DNA from: Tenericutes bacterium RIFOXYA12_FULL_35_10
Lineage (GTDB): Bacteria > Bacillota_I > Bacilli_A > Acholeplasmatales > Acholeplasmataceae
NCBI GenBank assembly: GCA_001830045.1
Contig: MIDA01000018.1
Span: forward strand, 3,747 to 51,697
Length of the DNA: 47,951 nt
Direction: 5' to 3'
Of the stretch, positions 25,174 through 32,878 are shown one piece after another (within the stretch, counting starts at the first letter, position 1; the number at the start of each line of letters is the position of its first letter). Under the pieces are notes generated by a model that searched no databases, was not told where the DNA came from, and worked only from the letters and a program-made list of their open reading frames with translations. The position numbers were made by a program, and so were the translations under genes.

Positions 25174-25950
25174 ATGAGAACAATTATCTTTTTCGATGTC
25201 GACAATACCATGTATAACAACGCAACAGGAGCAATCCCCAACCAAACGAGAAAGCTCCTTTTTGAACTTTCCAAACGCGATGATGTCGTTTTAGGGTTAG
25301 CAACCGGTCGCGGAATTACTAAATTATCGATCATTGATGAGGTATTACCTTTATTCACATATAAAGTTTTAGTGAATGGTGCTTATGTATTAAAAGATGA
25401 TGAGGTCATCTTTGATGATCCCATCTCGATGGATGATTTAATCGAAGTTATCCAGCTCATGGAAGGATCACCCTTGGCCATCGGCTTAGTTGGAAGTCAT
25501 GATGAAGCAGTCAATAAACTCAGTGAAACTGTCCAAAATGGGATGAAATCCTTACGTGGCTTATTTCCTAAAGTGGATCCTGAATTTCACTTAAATCATC
25601 CGATTTATCAACTATGGATGTTTGCTGATCACGAAAAAGATATTCTTGATATGGCAGAAAAAATGCCGAAGTTTAGAGTTTATCCCTGGCACCAAGGCGG
25701 TGCAGATTTTGTATATCCAGAGATCAATAAAGCATTTGGAATAAAAAAAGCACTTGAGCACGAAACCAATTACCGCTTAATTTGTGTGGGTGATGGTGCC
25801 AATGATATCCAAATGATTGAACTTGCAGATGTTGGGATTGCGATGATGAACACGCGTTTTCATGAGTTAAAAGAAAAAGCTGATCACGTTGCTCCACATA
25901 TCATGGAAGATCAGCTTTATGATTTTTTTAAGAAGTTGGGTCTAGTTTAG
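25174..25950 (+). CDS. HAD superfamily (Cof-type) phosphatase
   Basis: 258 residues. Motif I is FDVDNTMYNN (the nucleophile Asp followed by Asp two residues on), motif II is the ATGRG segment, and motifs III/IV are a Lys near 190 and GDGANDIQMIELADVGIAM at about 210-229. The type IIB cap lies between. Cof-type enzymes dephosphorylate sugar phosphates, nucleotides or FMN; the substrate cannot be told. ATG 25174 is preferred over 25171 because of the spacing to GAGGTG. Its 3' end overlaps the convergent coaD gene by 23 bases. Confidence 0.88.
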   Translation: MRTIIFFDVDNTMYNNATGAIPNQTRKLLFELSKRDDVVLGLATGRGITKLSIIDEVLPLFTYKVLVNGAYVLKDDEVIFDDPISMDDLIEVIQLMEGSPLAIGLVGSHDEAVNKLSETVQNGMKSLRGLFPKVDPEFHLNHPIYQLWMFADHEKDILDMAEKMPKFRVYPWHQGGADFVYPEINKAFGIKKALEHETNYRLICVGDGANDIQMIELADVGIAMMNTRFHELKEKADHVAPHIMEDQLYDFFKKLGLV

Positions 25951-26425
25951 GTCTTAATCTGTCTTGAACATCCTTAATAATTTCTTTTGGAACATAAGGA
26001 GAGATATCTGCATGATGCACGACGAGCTCCTTGATGGCAGATGATGAAACAAAATGGTTTCGTGATGATGGGAAAAGAATAATGGTTTCAATGTTTCTGT
26101 TTAAATTACGGTTAAACTGGTAAAGCATATATTCATTTTCGTAATCGGCAATATTTCTTAGCCCGCGAATCATTAATTCAATATCATTTTTCTGAGCATA
26201 ACGAACGACTAAGTCTTTCGTTGATGTGACAACCAAGTTTGGCATGTCTTCAGTCACACGCTTGATCATGTCAATACGTTCATCAGCAGAAAATGTAGGA
26301 TTCTTCTTGTAGTTATCTGCAACCACAACGTGAAGTTCATCAACAAAGCGTATGGCGCGTTTAATAATGTCGAGATGACCAATCGTTAGTGGATCAAAGG
26401 TACCAGGATATACAGCTTTTTTCAT
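25928..26425 (-). CDS. coaD: Phosphopantetheine adenylyltransferase
   Basis: 165 residues. It joins AMP to 4'-phosphopantetheine, the fourth step of coenzyme A synthesis. The nucleotidyltransferase motif TIGHLD (His17) follows the GTFDP segment; the RGLRN and VSSSAIKEL segments complete the active site. The length is normal. The start ATG at 26425 follows GAGGTAATAACG. The gene is convergent with, and overlaps, the HAD gene. Confidence 0.96.
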   Translation of the reverse strand: MKKAVYPGTFDPLTIGHLDIIKRAIRFVDELHVVVADNYKKNPTFSADERIDMIKRVTEDMPNLVVTSTKDLVVRYAQKNDIELMIRGLRNIADYENEYMLYQFNRNLNRNIETIILFPSSRNHFVSSSAIKELVVHHADISPYVPKEIIKDVQDRLRPKLDPTS

Positions 26426-26448
26426 CGTTATTACCTCATTTCATTTTT

Positions 26449-26457
26449 AGTATAACA
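26449..26457 (-). promoter_or_regulatory. Extended -10 promoter of coaD
   Basis: On the minus strand TG-T-TATACT (TATACT at 26449-26454), 23 bases before the coaD start. A TTGAAA lies 19 bases upstream. Confidence 0.5.
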
Positions 26458-26493
26458 CGACTTAGTTCAACAATTTCAAAGGAGAGAGAAAAA

Positions 26494-26892
26494 ATGAATG
26501 TTTTTCGTAAAAGTTTGCTTGTACAGTTGTTACTCTTTATCGTTTTTATCTTAATGGGTGGTTACACCATTGTCGAGTTTTATTTTCGTGCAGAATACCC
26601 CTGGATTGGTTATATTCTACTAGGCATATTACTTTTAGTTGCCGGACTAGGGTTTTATCTCTTTAAAAAAGATGATAAACGTGTCTGTGTCATCACTGAA
26701 AAAGAAATGACATCCATTCGCTATTTACTGTATGGATATTTTATCGTTTATGTCATTGAAATGATTCTACCTTCATTGATTAAGACGATCAATCTAGAAT
26801 TTTTAACCGTAACAACAGGTGTTGTTCTTATTTTAATTGCAATCGTTGGTACAGTGATTCAACTCAATATTTTAAAGTCATCAAAAAAATAA
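26494..26892 (+). CDS. Four-helix membrane protein of unknown function
   Basis: 132 residues with four predicted membrane helices (about 7-27, 38-58, 74-96 and 105-126) and a short basic end. No family recognised. ATG 26494 follows AAAGGAGAG and is clearly the start; the open frame back to 26389 runs into coaD. It lies 18 bases upstream of the aldo-keto reductase, so the two may share a transcript. Confidence 0.75.
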   Translation: MNVFRKSLLVQLLLFIVFILMGGYTIVEFYFRAEYPWIGYILLGILLLVAGLGFYLFKKDDKRVCVITEKEMTSIRYLLYGYFIVYVIEMILPSLIKTINLEFLTVTTGVVLILIAIVGTVIQLNILKSSKK

Positions 26893-26910
26893 AATAAAGG
26901 AGCGTTGATC

Positions 26911-27741
26911 ATGAAAACAATTCAAGATGTTTACGTATTAAAGAATGGTGTTAAAATGCCTAAAGTTGGCTTTGGCACATGGCAAATCCCTGATGGAGAA
27001 GCGTGTTACAACTCGGTGTCTCTTGCTTTAAAACACGGGTATAGACACATCGATACTGCAGCAGCGTACAGAAATGAAGCATCTGTAGGTAGAGCTATTA
27101 AAGATTCAGGTATTCCAAGAGATCACGTTTTTGTAACATCAAAACTTCAATCTCACATCAAGTCTTATCAGGAAACATTAGATGCATTTGAAAAGACATT
27201 AAAAGAACTAGACATGGATTACTTAGATCTTTATTTGATTCATGCACCATGGCCATGGAATGAGATTGGTAAAGATTGTGATGCAGGAAATGTTGAAGCC
27301 TTTAAGGCAATGGAGAAATTGTACCTTGATGGTAAAGTAAGATCCATCGGTGTCTCTAATTTCTCACCCAAAGATTTAGACAACATTTTAAAACATTGTG
27401 AAATCATTCCACATGTGAATCAAATTGCATTCTTTATTGGTAATAACCAAGAAGAAACGAAAAACTATTGTGATGCCAAAGGCATTTTAGTGGAAGCCTA
27501 TTCACCTCTTGCGATTGGATACGCACTATCTAATGATATCATCATTAATATGGCTAAAACCTACAAAGTTACACCTGCTCAACTCTGTATTCGTTACTGT
27601 ATCGAAAAAGGTACTGCGCCACTTCCTAAATCAACACATGAATCCAGAATTATCGAAAATACAGGTCTTGATTTCAAAATGAAAGAAGAAGACGTTAAAT
27701 TCCTTGATACCATCAAAGATGATCCGAGACGTTGGAACTAA
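26911..27741 (+). CDS. Aldo-keto reductase
   Basis: 276 residues. The catalytic tetrad is visible: Asp48 and Tyr53 (DTAAAYRNE), Lys78 (TSKL) and His111 (LIHAPWP). The GVSNF segment and the C-terminal LPKSTHESRI, which binds the NADPH phosphate, are typical of the AKR5-like bacterial group that reduces 2,5-diketogluconate, methylglyoxal or similar carbonyls. The substrate is not predictable. ATG 26911 with AAAGGAG nine bases upstream is chosen over the TTG at 26905. Confidence 0.93.
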   Translation: MKTIQDVYVLKNGVKMPKVGFGTWQIPDGEACYNSVSLALKHGYRHIDTAAAYRNEASVGRAIKDSGIPRDHVFVTSKLQSHIKSYQETLDAFEKTLKELDMDYLDLYLIHAPWPWNEIGKDCDAGNVEAFKAMEKLYLDGKVRSIGVSNFSPKDLDNILKHCEIIPHVNQIAFFIGNNQEETKNYCDAKGILVEAYSPLAIGYALSNDIIINMAKTYKVTPAQLCIRYCIEKGTAPLPKSTHESRIIENTGLDFKMKEEDVKFLDTIKDDPRRWN

Positions 27742-27750
27742 ATAACGATT

Positions 27751-27789
27751 AAAAAATGCTAAGTCAACTTATGACCTAGCATTTTTTTT
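27751..27789. terminator. Shared terminator between aldo-keto reductase and Fur-family gene
   Basis: Stem AAAAATGCTA(A)GTC/GAC(C)TAGCATTTTT with loop AACTTAT. It has T runs on both strands and serves two convergent operons. Confidence 0.88.
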
Positions 27790-28167
27790 CTACATATTTA
27801 GTTCTTTTTGACATGCCTCACAATAACCATACACTGTCATATCGTGATGTGTTATTTTGAAATGGTGATGATCTGCAACATGTTCAGCAATATCATCTAA
27901 ATGACAGTCAATTTCATACATTTTTTGGCAGTTAATACAAATCATGTAGTGATGATGACCTTGATTTTGCATGTAGTAATAAGCAGTATTTTTCATCGAA
28001 CTTTTTGAGACTAACCCTTCAATAAAAAATGCATCTAGCGTTCGATAAACGGTTGATAAGTTCATGGTGTGATCAGGTAGGTCAGATAATATCATTTCAG
28101 CACTTTTGGGCATACGTGATTTTTTAAGTAAATCTAAAATCATTTTACGTTGATTTGTCATGCGCAT
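27790..28167 (-). CDS. Fur-family metal-responsive repressor (probably Zur-like)
   Basis: 125 residues. A winged-helix DNA-binding part (about 1-75, with TVYRTLDAF) precedes the dimerisation/metal part: a histidine-rich GHHHYMICINC segment, CxxC pairs near 89-92 and 119-122 for structural zinc, and a further histidine cluster (VADHHHFKITHHD). It is the last gene of a zinc/manganese-type ABC importer operon, which argues for metal uptake control. Zinc sensing (Zur) is inferred from the neighbours; Fur, MntR-like or PerR roles are not excluded. ATG 28167 is chosen because GGAGGA is seven bases upstream, though the frame opens at 28182. Confidence 0.85.
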   Translation of the reverse strand: MRMTNQRKMILDLLKKSRMPKSAEMILSDLPDHTMNLSTVYRTLDAFFIEGLVSKSSMKNTAYYYMQNQGHHHYMICINCQKMYEIDCHLDDIAEHVADHHHFKITHHDMTVYGYCEACQKELNM

Positions 28168-28169
28168 GA

Positions 28170-28976
28170 TTATTTCCTCCACAAGGGTTTCAATGTGTTT
28201 ATTAAGAGAAAAACAATGGTGTAAATAACTACAATGGTAGAACCAACAGGTATTTCTAAGGGATGAGCGACAAAGATACCCATGACAACAATGATTAATG
28301 AGGAACCTACACCGATGATAAGTGTATTCTTAAAACTTTTAGTTACTTGACTTGAAATCACAGAAGGAAATACGACTAAAGCTGAAATGAGTAGCGTTCC
28401 TATAGTTCTCACACCAACGACGATAAAAAATGCAGTCAATGCTGATAAAAGATAACCAAGTAAGGAGACATTGATCTTACTAAACTTTGCATAGTTTAAA
28501 TCATAAGTCATCATAAAGAGTTTTCGGTAAAAGAATAAAACGAATAATGTAATAAAAAGTAAAATCAGAAGTGATAAGATCATTTCAGAGCGTGTTGCAG
28601 TAAACATATTTCCAACGAGCATACTCTCAATTGAGATATTAAAACCTTGGCTCTTTTTAACAATGATTAGCCCTATCGCAAATGATATCGAAGAGACTAA
28701 TCCAATTGCAGCATCACCATTGATGGTTTTTGTTGTTGATAAATATTTAATGAGTAACGATGCAAGCATAACAAACGGAATAGCTATCCAGAGTGCTTCA
28801 CCTGAAAGAAGAATACCTAAAATAATACCTGCAAAACTGACATGTGCTAAACCATCAGCAATCATCGCTTGTTGGTTTAAAACTAAAAACGGGGATAAAA
28901 GTGCTGCAGAGAGTGCTAATGCAATACCAATCACAATCGCTTGTTGGATAAATCCATAACTTAAGAAATCAAGCAT
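28170..28976 (-). CDS. Zinc/manganese ABC transporter permease (ZnuB-like)
   Basis: 268 residues with about seven to eight membrane helices, an ABC-3 family permease. The segments NQQAMIADGLAHVSFAGI and GDAAIGLVSSISFAIG are characteristic. It forms the metal channel for the neighbouring binding protein and ATPase. ATG 28976 is the proper start: AAGGGG lies upstream, and it overlaps the ATPase stop by eight bases. The further open frame upstream lies within the ATPase gene. Confidence 0.9.
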   Translation of the reverse strand: MLDFLSYGFIQQAIVIGIALALSAALLSPFLVLNQQAMIADGLAHVSFAGIILGILLSGEALWIAIPFVMLASLLIKYLSTTKTINGDAAIGLVSSISFAIGLIIVKKSQGFNISIESMLVGNMFTATRSEMILSLLILLFITLFVLFFYRKLFMMTYDLNYAKFSKINVSLLGYLLSALTAFFIVVGVRTIGTLLISALVVFPSVISSQVTKSFKNTLIIGVGSSLIIVVMGIFVAHPLEIPVGSTIVVIYTIVFLLINTLKPLWRK

Positions 28977-29637
28977 GATGATGCCCCTTATGTTCAAATT
29001 CGTGGAAGTCATGATACGTGCCAAAGAATTTAATCGTTTGGTCAACATACATCACATAACAATTTTCTTTCACAGCATCCGTTAAATCATGTGTTACATG
29101 GACAATGGTCATTTTTTCTTGTTCATGAATTTCGTCTAATAGCAAATAAAATTTTTCTCTAAATGAAGGATCTAGCGCTGAGGTTGGTTCATCTAAGATG
29201 AGAAGATCAGGTTTTGATATAAGTGCTCTAATTAAATAAACTCTTTGTTGCTGCCCACCGGATAGATGAGTCATAGACTCGGTAAAAAGGTGAGAGATTT
29301 CCATTCTTTCGAGCCACTTTTGAATCAGTTCGCATTCTTCTTTTGTGGGTTTGATGCGCTGTTTTCTAAATCCTGAATAAATAACTTCTCTTACGGTCAT
29401 CGGCATGTTGGTTTTACTGTTTAATTTTTGTGGAAGATAACCCATGTGTTCTGCATTGATTGTTATCATCCCATTAGATGGCTTTAATAAGCCAACCAAT
29501 GTCTTAACAAGCGTTGTCTTCCCACTACCGTTTGGACCGACGATATGCAAAACAGATCCTTTTTGAAGATGAAAATTAACATCATATAAAGCTTGAAATT
29601 TTCCAAATGAGACATTCACATTTTGATAATCAATCAT
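28969..29637 (-). CDS. Zinc/manganese ABC transporter ATP-binding protein (ZnuC-like)
   Basis: 222 residues from ATG 29637, which overlaps the binding-protein stop by eight bases; the longer open frame upstream is inside that gene. Walker A is GPNGSGKTT (about 33-41), signature LSGGQQQR, Walker [13 protein letters not shown], switch His in VTHDL. The C-terminus is histidine-rich (EFEHKGHHHA), as in several zinc importer ATPases. It drives metal import with the flanking permease and lipoprotein. Confidence 0.92.
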   Translation of the reverse strand: MIDYQNVNVSFGKFQALYDVNFHLQKGSVLHIVGPNGSGKTTLVKTLVGLLKPSNGMITINAEHMGYLPQKLNSKTNMPMTVREVIYSGFRKQRIKPTKEECELIQKWLERMEISHLFTESMTHLSGGQQQRVYLIRALISKPDLLILDEPTSALDPSFREKFYLLLDEIHEQEKMTIVHVTHDLTDAVKENCYVMYVDQTIKFFGTYHDFHEFEHKGHHHA

Positions 29638-30577
29638 TGTTATTGTTGAGTGCTTGTTTGATGAACTCGATGTTTCTTTCGAGTAAATCAGCATAACGAA
29701 CACCATCCTCCAAGTCTTTTTTAGTGAGATTGTGATATGCATGTAACTCAAATATTTCTAGATCGTATTGTTCTTTTGCAAGTTCATTCGTGATTTGATC
29801 AGCTGCTTTGGGTTCGGCAAGTTCTTCGATAAACAAGATATGAACACCTGCTTGTTTTATAATTTCTGTAAAAGATATAAGTTCGCTACTGGTTAAATCA
29901 GCATCTGGTTTAAAGGATTCAAAAAGTGATTCGATGTGAAGATGATATCTTTTGCCAAAAAGACCTAAAGCATTATGTCCAGCAAAGAAGATGTCTACAT
30001 CGATATAACCACTTTGCATAAACGTATCAAATGATTCGTGCAAATCTTGCAATTCTTCGTAATAGATTTCAGCATTGGTGCGATAAAATGTTTCATTTTC
30101 TGGATCAATTTGAACAATTTCTTCTAAAATTGCATCAAGTAATTGCATTGCAATCACTGGATCGACCCAAAAGTGTAGTTCATCTTCGTCTTCATGTTCA
30201 CCAATGTTTTCGATTGCACCGAGATCATCGTGCTCATGTTCTTCAAGAATGTAATGTTCAGATAAATTCATGATCACCGTTTGATCGCCACCCAGTGATT
30301 TGGGATCTTTAATCCACGTATCAATATCTAAACTCGTGAAAATGAATAGTTTAGATTCTTCAATCGTAACTAAATCTTTAGATGTTGATTCATAGGCATG
30401 AGCTTCAACACCTGGTGGAAGTAGTAAGCTAACAGTCAGTTTATTCTTAACGATTTGAGTTGCAAAATCGTATTGAGGAAACATGGTTGTGACGATGTCA
30501 GCGTTTTTTGTCGCTGTGCATGATATCAGTATCAAAACTGTTATTAATAGAGTAAATAGAGTGATCATTTTTTTCAT
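29630..30577 (-). CDS. Zinc/manganese-binding lipoprotein (ZnuA/TroA-like)
   Basis: 315 residues. The signal peptide ends at the lipobox LISC, anchoring the protein outside the membrane. This is a cluster A-I solute-binding protein: the EAHAYE segment holds the first ligand His, an acidic/His-rich loop (HEHDD...EHEDEDELHF) precedes the WVDP segment, and AGHNALGLFGKRY and a Glu-containing IEELAEP segment follow. The His-rich loop is typical of zinc-specific members (ZnuA/AdcA), supporting zinc. ATG 30577 has AAAGGAG eight bases upstream. It is the first gene of the operon. Confidence 0.92.
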   Translation of the reverse strand: MKKMITLFTLLITVLILISCTATKNADIVTTMFPQYDFATQIVKNKLTVSLLLPPGVEAHAYESTSKDLVTIEESKLFIFTSLDIDTWIKDPKSLGGDQTVIMNLSEHYILEEHEHDDLGAIENIGEHEDEDELHFWVDPVIAMQLLDAILEEIVQIDPENETFYRTNAEIYYEELQDLHESFDTFMQSGYIDVDIFFAGHNALGLFGKRYHLHIESLFESFKPDADLTSSELISFTEIIKQAGVHILFIEELAEPKAADQITNELAKEQYDLEIFELHAYHNLTKKDLEDGVRYADLLERNIEFIKQALNNNND

Positions 30578-30593
30578 GTAAAAATCTCCTTTA

Positions 30594-30610
30594 TGCAAAT
30601 GATTCGCATT
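30594..30610 (-). promoter_or_regulatory. Fur/Zur-type operator, promoter-proximal copy
   Basis: On the minus strand ATGCGAATCATTTGCAT: palindromic except at three positions (ATGC-n-AAT-n-ATT-n-GCAT), a 7-1-7 layout like Fur-family boxes. It lies just downstream of the -10, where a repressor would block transcription. Confidence 0.7.
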
Positions 30611-30614
30611 TACA

Positions 30615-30642
30615 TTATAGCACAGTGTTTGCTATCTGCAAG
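30615..30642 (-). promoter_or_regulatory. Promoter of the metal importer operon
   Basis: On the minus strand, -35 TTGCAG (30637-30642), a 16-base spacer, and -10 TATAAT (30615-30620). The -35 overlaps the distal operator and the -10 lies four bases from the proximal operator. Confidence 0.75.
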
Positions 30643-30652
30643 TCATTTGCAA
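30638..30652 (-). promoter_or_regulatory. Fur/Zur-type operator, distal copy over the -35 box
   Basis: On the minus strand TGCAAATGACTTGCA, matching the proximal operator core TGC-n-AAT-n-ATT-n-GCA at all but one fixed position. Its centre is about 43 bases from the proximal one. Confidence 0.65.
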
Positions 30653-30701
30653 TAAGAATGTTAAAAGTAATGAAAAAAAGATGATAAAAAGACCTCATTC
30701 A

Positions 30702-30730
30702 TTGAATAATCAAGAAATCTATGCTAAAAT
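30702..30730 (+). promoter_or_regulatory. Promoter of the rimP-nusA-infB operon
   Basis: -35 TTGAAT (30702-30707), a 17-base spacer, and TAAAAT (30725-30730) preceded by TGC, an extended -10. A hairpin GAGTGGGA/TTCCACTC (30745-30767), followed by GTTTTATTG, lies in the leader and might act as a weak attenuator. Confidence 0.7.
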
Positions 30731-30784
30731 GTTTACGAGAACTAGAGTGGGATGATGATTTCCACTCGTTTTATTGAGGTCCAT

Positions 30785-31225
30785 ATGAATTTAGAAAAAA
30801 TGAAAGAAAAATTAATCCCAATCCTAGCAAAAAAAAATCTATCCATCTATTCAATTCGCACGAAACGTGAGTATGGCGAAAAAATTGTCGAGATCTTAAT
30901 TGACACTGAACTGATGGACATAGATGAACTTGAAAAGATTCATCTTGAATTTCAAGAAACATTATCTGATGATGATTTAGATCCAGATTATTTCTTGGAG
31001 TTATCGAGTCTAGGTGCTGAAAGACCATTAAAAACAGCTGAAGAAATGTCAAAAGCTGTAGGTCGTTATATTTACTTAGAATCACCTAAATACAAGGGTT
31101 ATGGCACTTTAATAACTTTTGAGGATGGATTGCTTGTTTTAGAAGTTAACGATAAAGGTCGTATAAAGAAAATTGAAATCAAGTTTGATGATGCACGCAA
31201 AGCGCGTTCAGCCATCAAGTTTTAG
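30785..31225 (+). CDS. rimP: Ribosome maturation factor RimP
   Basis: 146 residues. RimP assists 30S assembly. Its typical two-domain form is present: an N-terminal alpha/beta domain with the IDTELMDIDELEKIHLEFQ pattern ending in the LELSSLGAERPL segment (normally LEVSSPGxxRPL, here SSLG), then an Sm-like barrel (about 80-146, with KGYGTLITFEDGLLVL). ATG 30785 follows GAGGTCCAT; the open frame from 30752 covers the leader hairpin and is not likely translated. It is the first gene of the nusA operon. Confidence 0.92.
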   Translation: MNLEKMKEKLIPILAKKNLSIYSIRTKREYGEKIVEILIDTELMDIDELEKIHLEFQETLSDDDLDPDYFLELSSLGAERPLKTAEEMSKAVGRYIYLESPKYKGYGTLITFEDGLLVLEVNDKGRIKKIEIKFDDARKARSAIKF

Positions 31226-31234
31226 GAGGGTATC

Positions 31235-32305
31235 ATGATTAGTAAAGAGTTTTTCAAGAATATTGATTTGGTTGCTGAAGAAAGAGAACTCACACACGAA
31301 CAAGTCGTTGAAGCATTCGTTCAAGGGATGATTGCTGGTTGTAAAAAAGCACATGACGTACGTTCATGCCGCGTTGAGATCAAAGAAGATAAAAATGAAA
31401 TCAATGTCTTCAAGCAACATTTAGTTGTTGAAGAATACTCCATGGATGCAGATAAAAATTATCAACAAATGCTCCTTGAAGAAGCAAGAGAGATCAATTC
31501 GAAAATTAAAGTCGGTGATGTCTTAGAACAAAAGATTGACCCTAAAGATTTTGGTCATTTTGCTGTTCGTGATTTCAAAAGCAGACTTAATGAAACATTG
31601 ATTACGATGCAAAAAGAGAATCTTTATAAGCATTTCAAGAAATTCGAACACGAAATGATTTCTGCACGCGTCATTGATGTGACTGATGAACATTACCGCT
31701 TAGACATCGGTAAAGATTTAACAACACTCTTACCTAAAAAAGAAGCACTTCCTAAAGATAATTTTCATGTTGGAGATTACGTGAGAGTTTATGTTTCTGA
31801 TGTAGAGATGAAAACAAAATGGCCTAAAGTATTTGTAAGCCGTTCACACCCATCCTTAATTATTCGTTTACTCGAATCATTTATTCCAGAAATCAAAGAT
31901 GGTGTCATTGAAGTCATGGGTATTTCCCGTGATCCAGGAGATCGTTCTAAAATTGGTGTGAAATCCAATGATCCAAAAGTTGATCCTATTGGTGCATGTG
32001 TTGGTGAAGGTGGATCACGTATTCGTGAAATCGTGAAATCACTTTCCGATGAAAAGATTGACTTATTCAGATGGAGCGATAATGAAAAAGAATTAATCGC
32101 TAACGCGCTTCAACCCGCAGAAGTTATTGCTGTAACACGCGTTAATCCAAAAGAAAAGAATGCACTTGCTATCGTTCCTGATAATCAGTTATCTTTAGCG
32201 ATTGGTAAGCTAGGTCAAAATGTCAAATTGGCTGTTCAAGCTTGTGGCTGGAGCATTGACATTAAGTCAGAAACCATGGCACAAGGCGAAGGCATCCTAT
32301 ATTAA
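31235..32305 (+). CDS. nusA: Transcription termination/antitermination factor NusA
   Basis: 356 residues: an N-terminal RNA-polymerase-binding domain (about 1-125), S1 domain (about 135-200), and two KH domains (about 205-345, with GACVGEGGSRIREIVKSL and the LAIGKLGQNVKLA segment). It lacks the acidic C-terminal repeats of E. coli NusA, as usual in Bacillota. It affects pausing, termination and antitermination. The start ATG follows AGGAGGG. Confidence 0.96.
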   Translation: MISKEFFKNIDLVAEERELTHEQVVEAFVQGMIAGCKKAHDVRSCRVEIKEDKNEINVFKQHLVVEEYSMDADKNYQQMLLEEAREINSKIKVGDVLEQKIDPKDFGHFAVRDFKSRLNETLITMQKENLYKHFKKFEHEMISARVIDVTDEHYRLDIGKDLTTLLPKKEALPKDNFHVGDYVRVYVSDVEMKTKWPKVFVSRSHPSLIIRLLESFIPEIKDGVIEVMGISRDPGDRSKIGVKSNDPKVDPIGACVGEGGSRIREIVKSLSDEKIDLFRWSDNEKELIANALQPAEVIAVTRVNPKEKNALAIVPDNQLSLAIGKLGQNVKLAVQACGWSIDIKSETMAQGEGILY

Positions 32306-32321
32306 TAGAGGTGATTGAGCG

Positions 32322-32591
32322 TTGAACCAAAAAGTTAAAAAAGTTCCCTTAAGAACGTGCGTTGTCACAAAGGAAGTTTTACCTAAGAAAGCATTGATTC
32401 GTATTGCAGCGACCAAAGAAGGTGTCGTTTCAATCGATATAAATGGTAAAGCACCTGGTCGTGGGGCATATCTTAAACTTGCAAAAGATGTCATCATCTT
32501 AGCAAAAAAATCAAAGGCTTTAGATCGTAAACTTGAAGCGACAGTTCCTGATGAGATTTATGAGGAACTCATGAAACTCGCACATGAATAA
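32322..32591 (+). CDS. rnpM: YlxR/RnpM RNA-binding protein
   Basis: 89 residues from a TTG start that has GAGGTGATTGAGCG upstream; there is no in-frame ATG nearby. The RTCVVTKEVLPKKALIRI and GRGAYL segments are typical of the YlxR (DUF448) family. In B. subtilis the protein was recently linked to RNase P modulation (RnpM). It is conserved between nusA and infB in Bacillota. It overlaps ylxQ by eight bases. Confidence 0.9.
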   Translation: MNQKVKKVPLRTCVVTKEVLPKKALIRIAATKEGVVSIDINGKAPGRGAYLKLAKDVIILAKKSKALDRKLEATVPDEIYEELMKLAHE

Positions 32592-32874
32592 TACCGTCGG
32601 TCTAGCATATCGAGCACGCAAAGTAGTTGTAGGTACTGATCTTACGATTTCTTCATTGCGCATGGGGAAGTTGCATCTCATTTTACTTGCAACAGACGCT
32701 TCACATACGACAAAGAAAAAAGTCTATGATAAAGCAAAGTTTTACCAAGTCGAGGTCATCGAAGAACTAACTTCGTTTGACATTTCGATGGCATTAGGCA
32801 AAGATGACATCAAAGTGATTGGAATAACCGACAGGGGGTTTAGTCAATTATTGATGAGTCAGAGAAGGAAGTGA
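32584..32874 (+). CDS. ylxQ: YlxQ, L7Ae-family RNA-binding protein
   Basis: 96 residues of the L7Ae/L30e fold: the N-terminal helix with GLAYRARKVVVGTD, LILLATDAS in the centre and IKVIGITDRGFSQ near the end. These proteins typically bind kink-turns in RNA, but YlxQ itself has no agreed role. The position between rnpM and infB is the conserved one. The start overlaps rnpM by eight bases. Confidence 0.9.
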   Translation: MNNTVGLAYRARKVVVGTDLTISSLRMGKLHLILLATDASHTTKKKVYDKAKFYQVEVIEELTSFDISMALGKDDIKVIGITDRGFSQLLMSQRRK

Positions 32875-32878
32875 TTTT

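Noticed and set aside
25068-25358. 96-codon minus-strand open frame between rnj and the HAD gene
   Set aside because: It covers the rnj upstream region and the antisense of the conserved HAD N-terminus; no ribosome site and no recognisable protein.
26389-26493. Upstream extension of the four-helix membrane protein
   Set aside because: It runs into the coaD start on the opposite strand; ATG 26494 with AAAGGAGAG is the evident start.
30745-30767. RimP leader hairpin as a true terminator or known leader RNA
   Set aside because: An 8-bp stem with only a short mixed tail (GTTTTATTG); too weak to call separately, so it is mentioned with the promoter.
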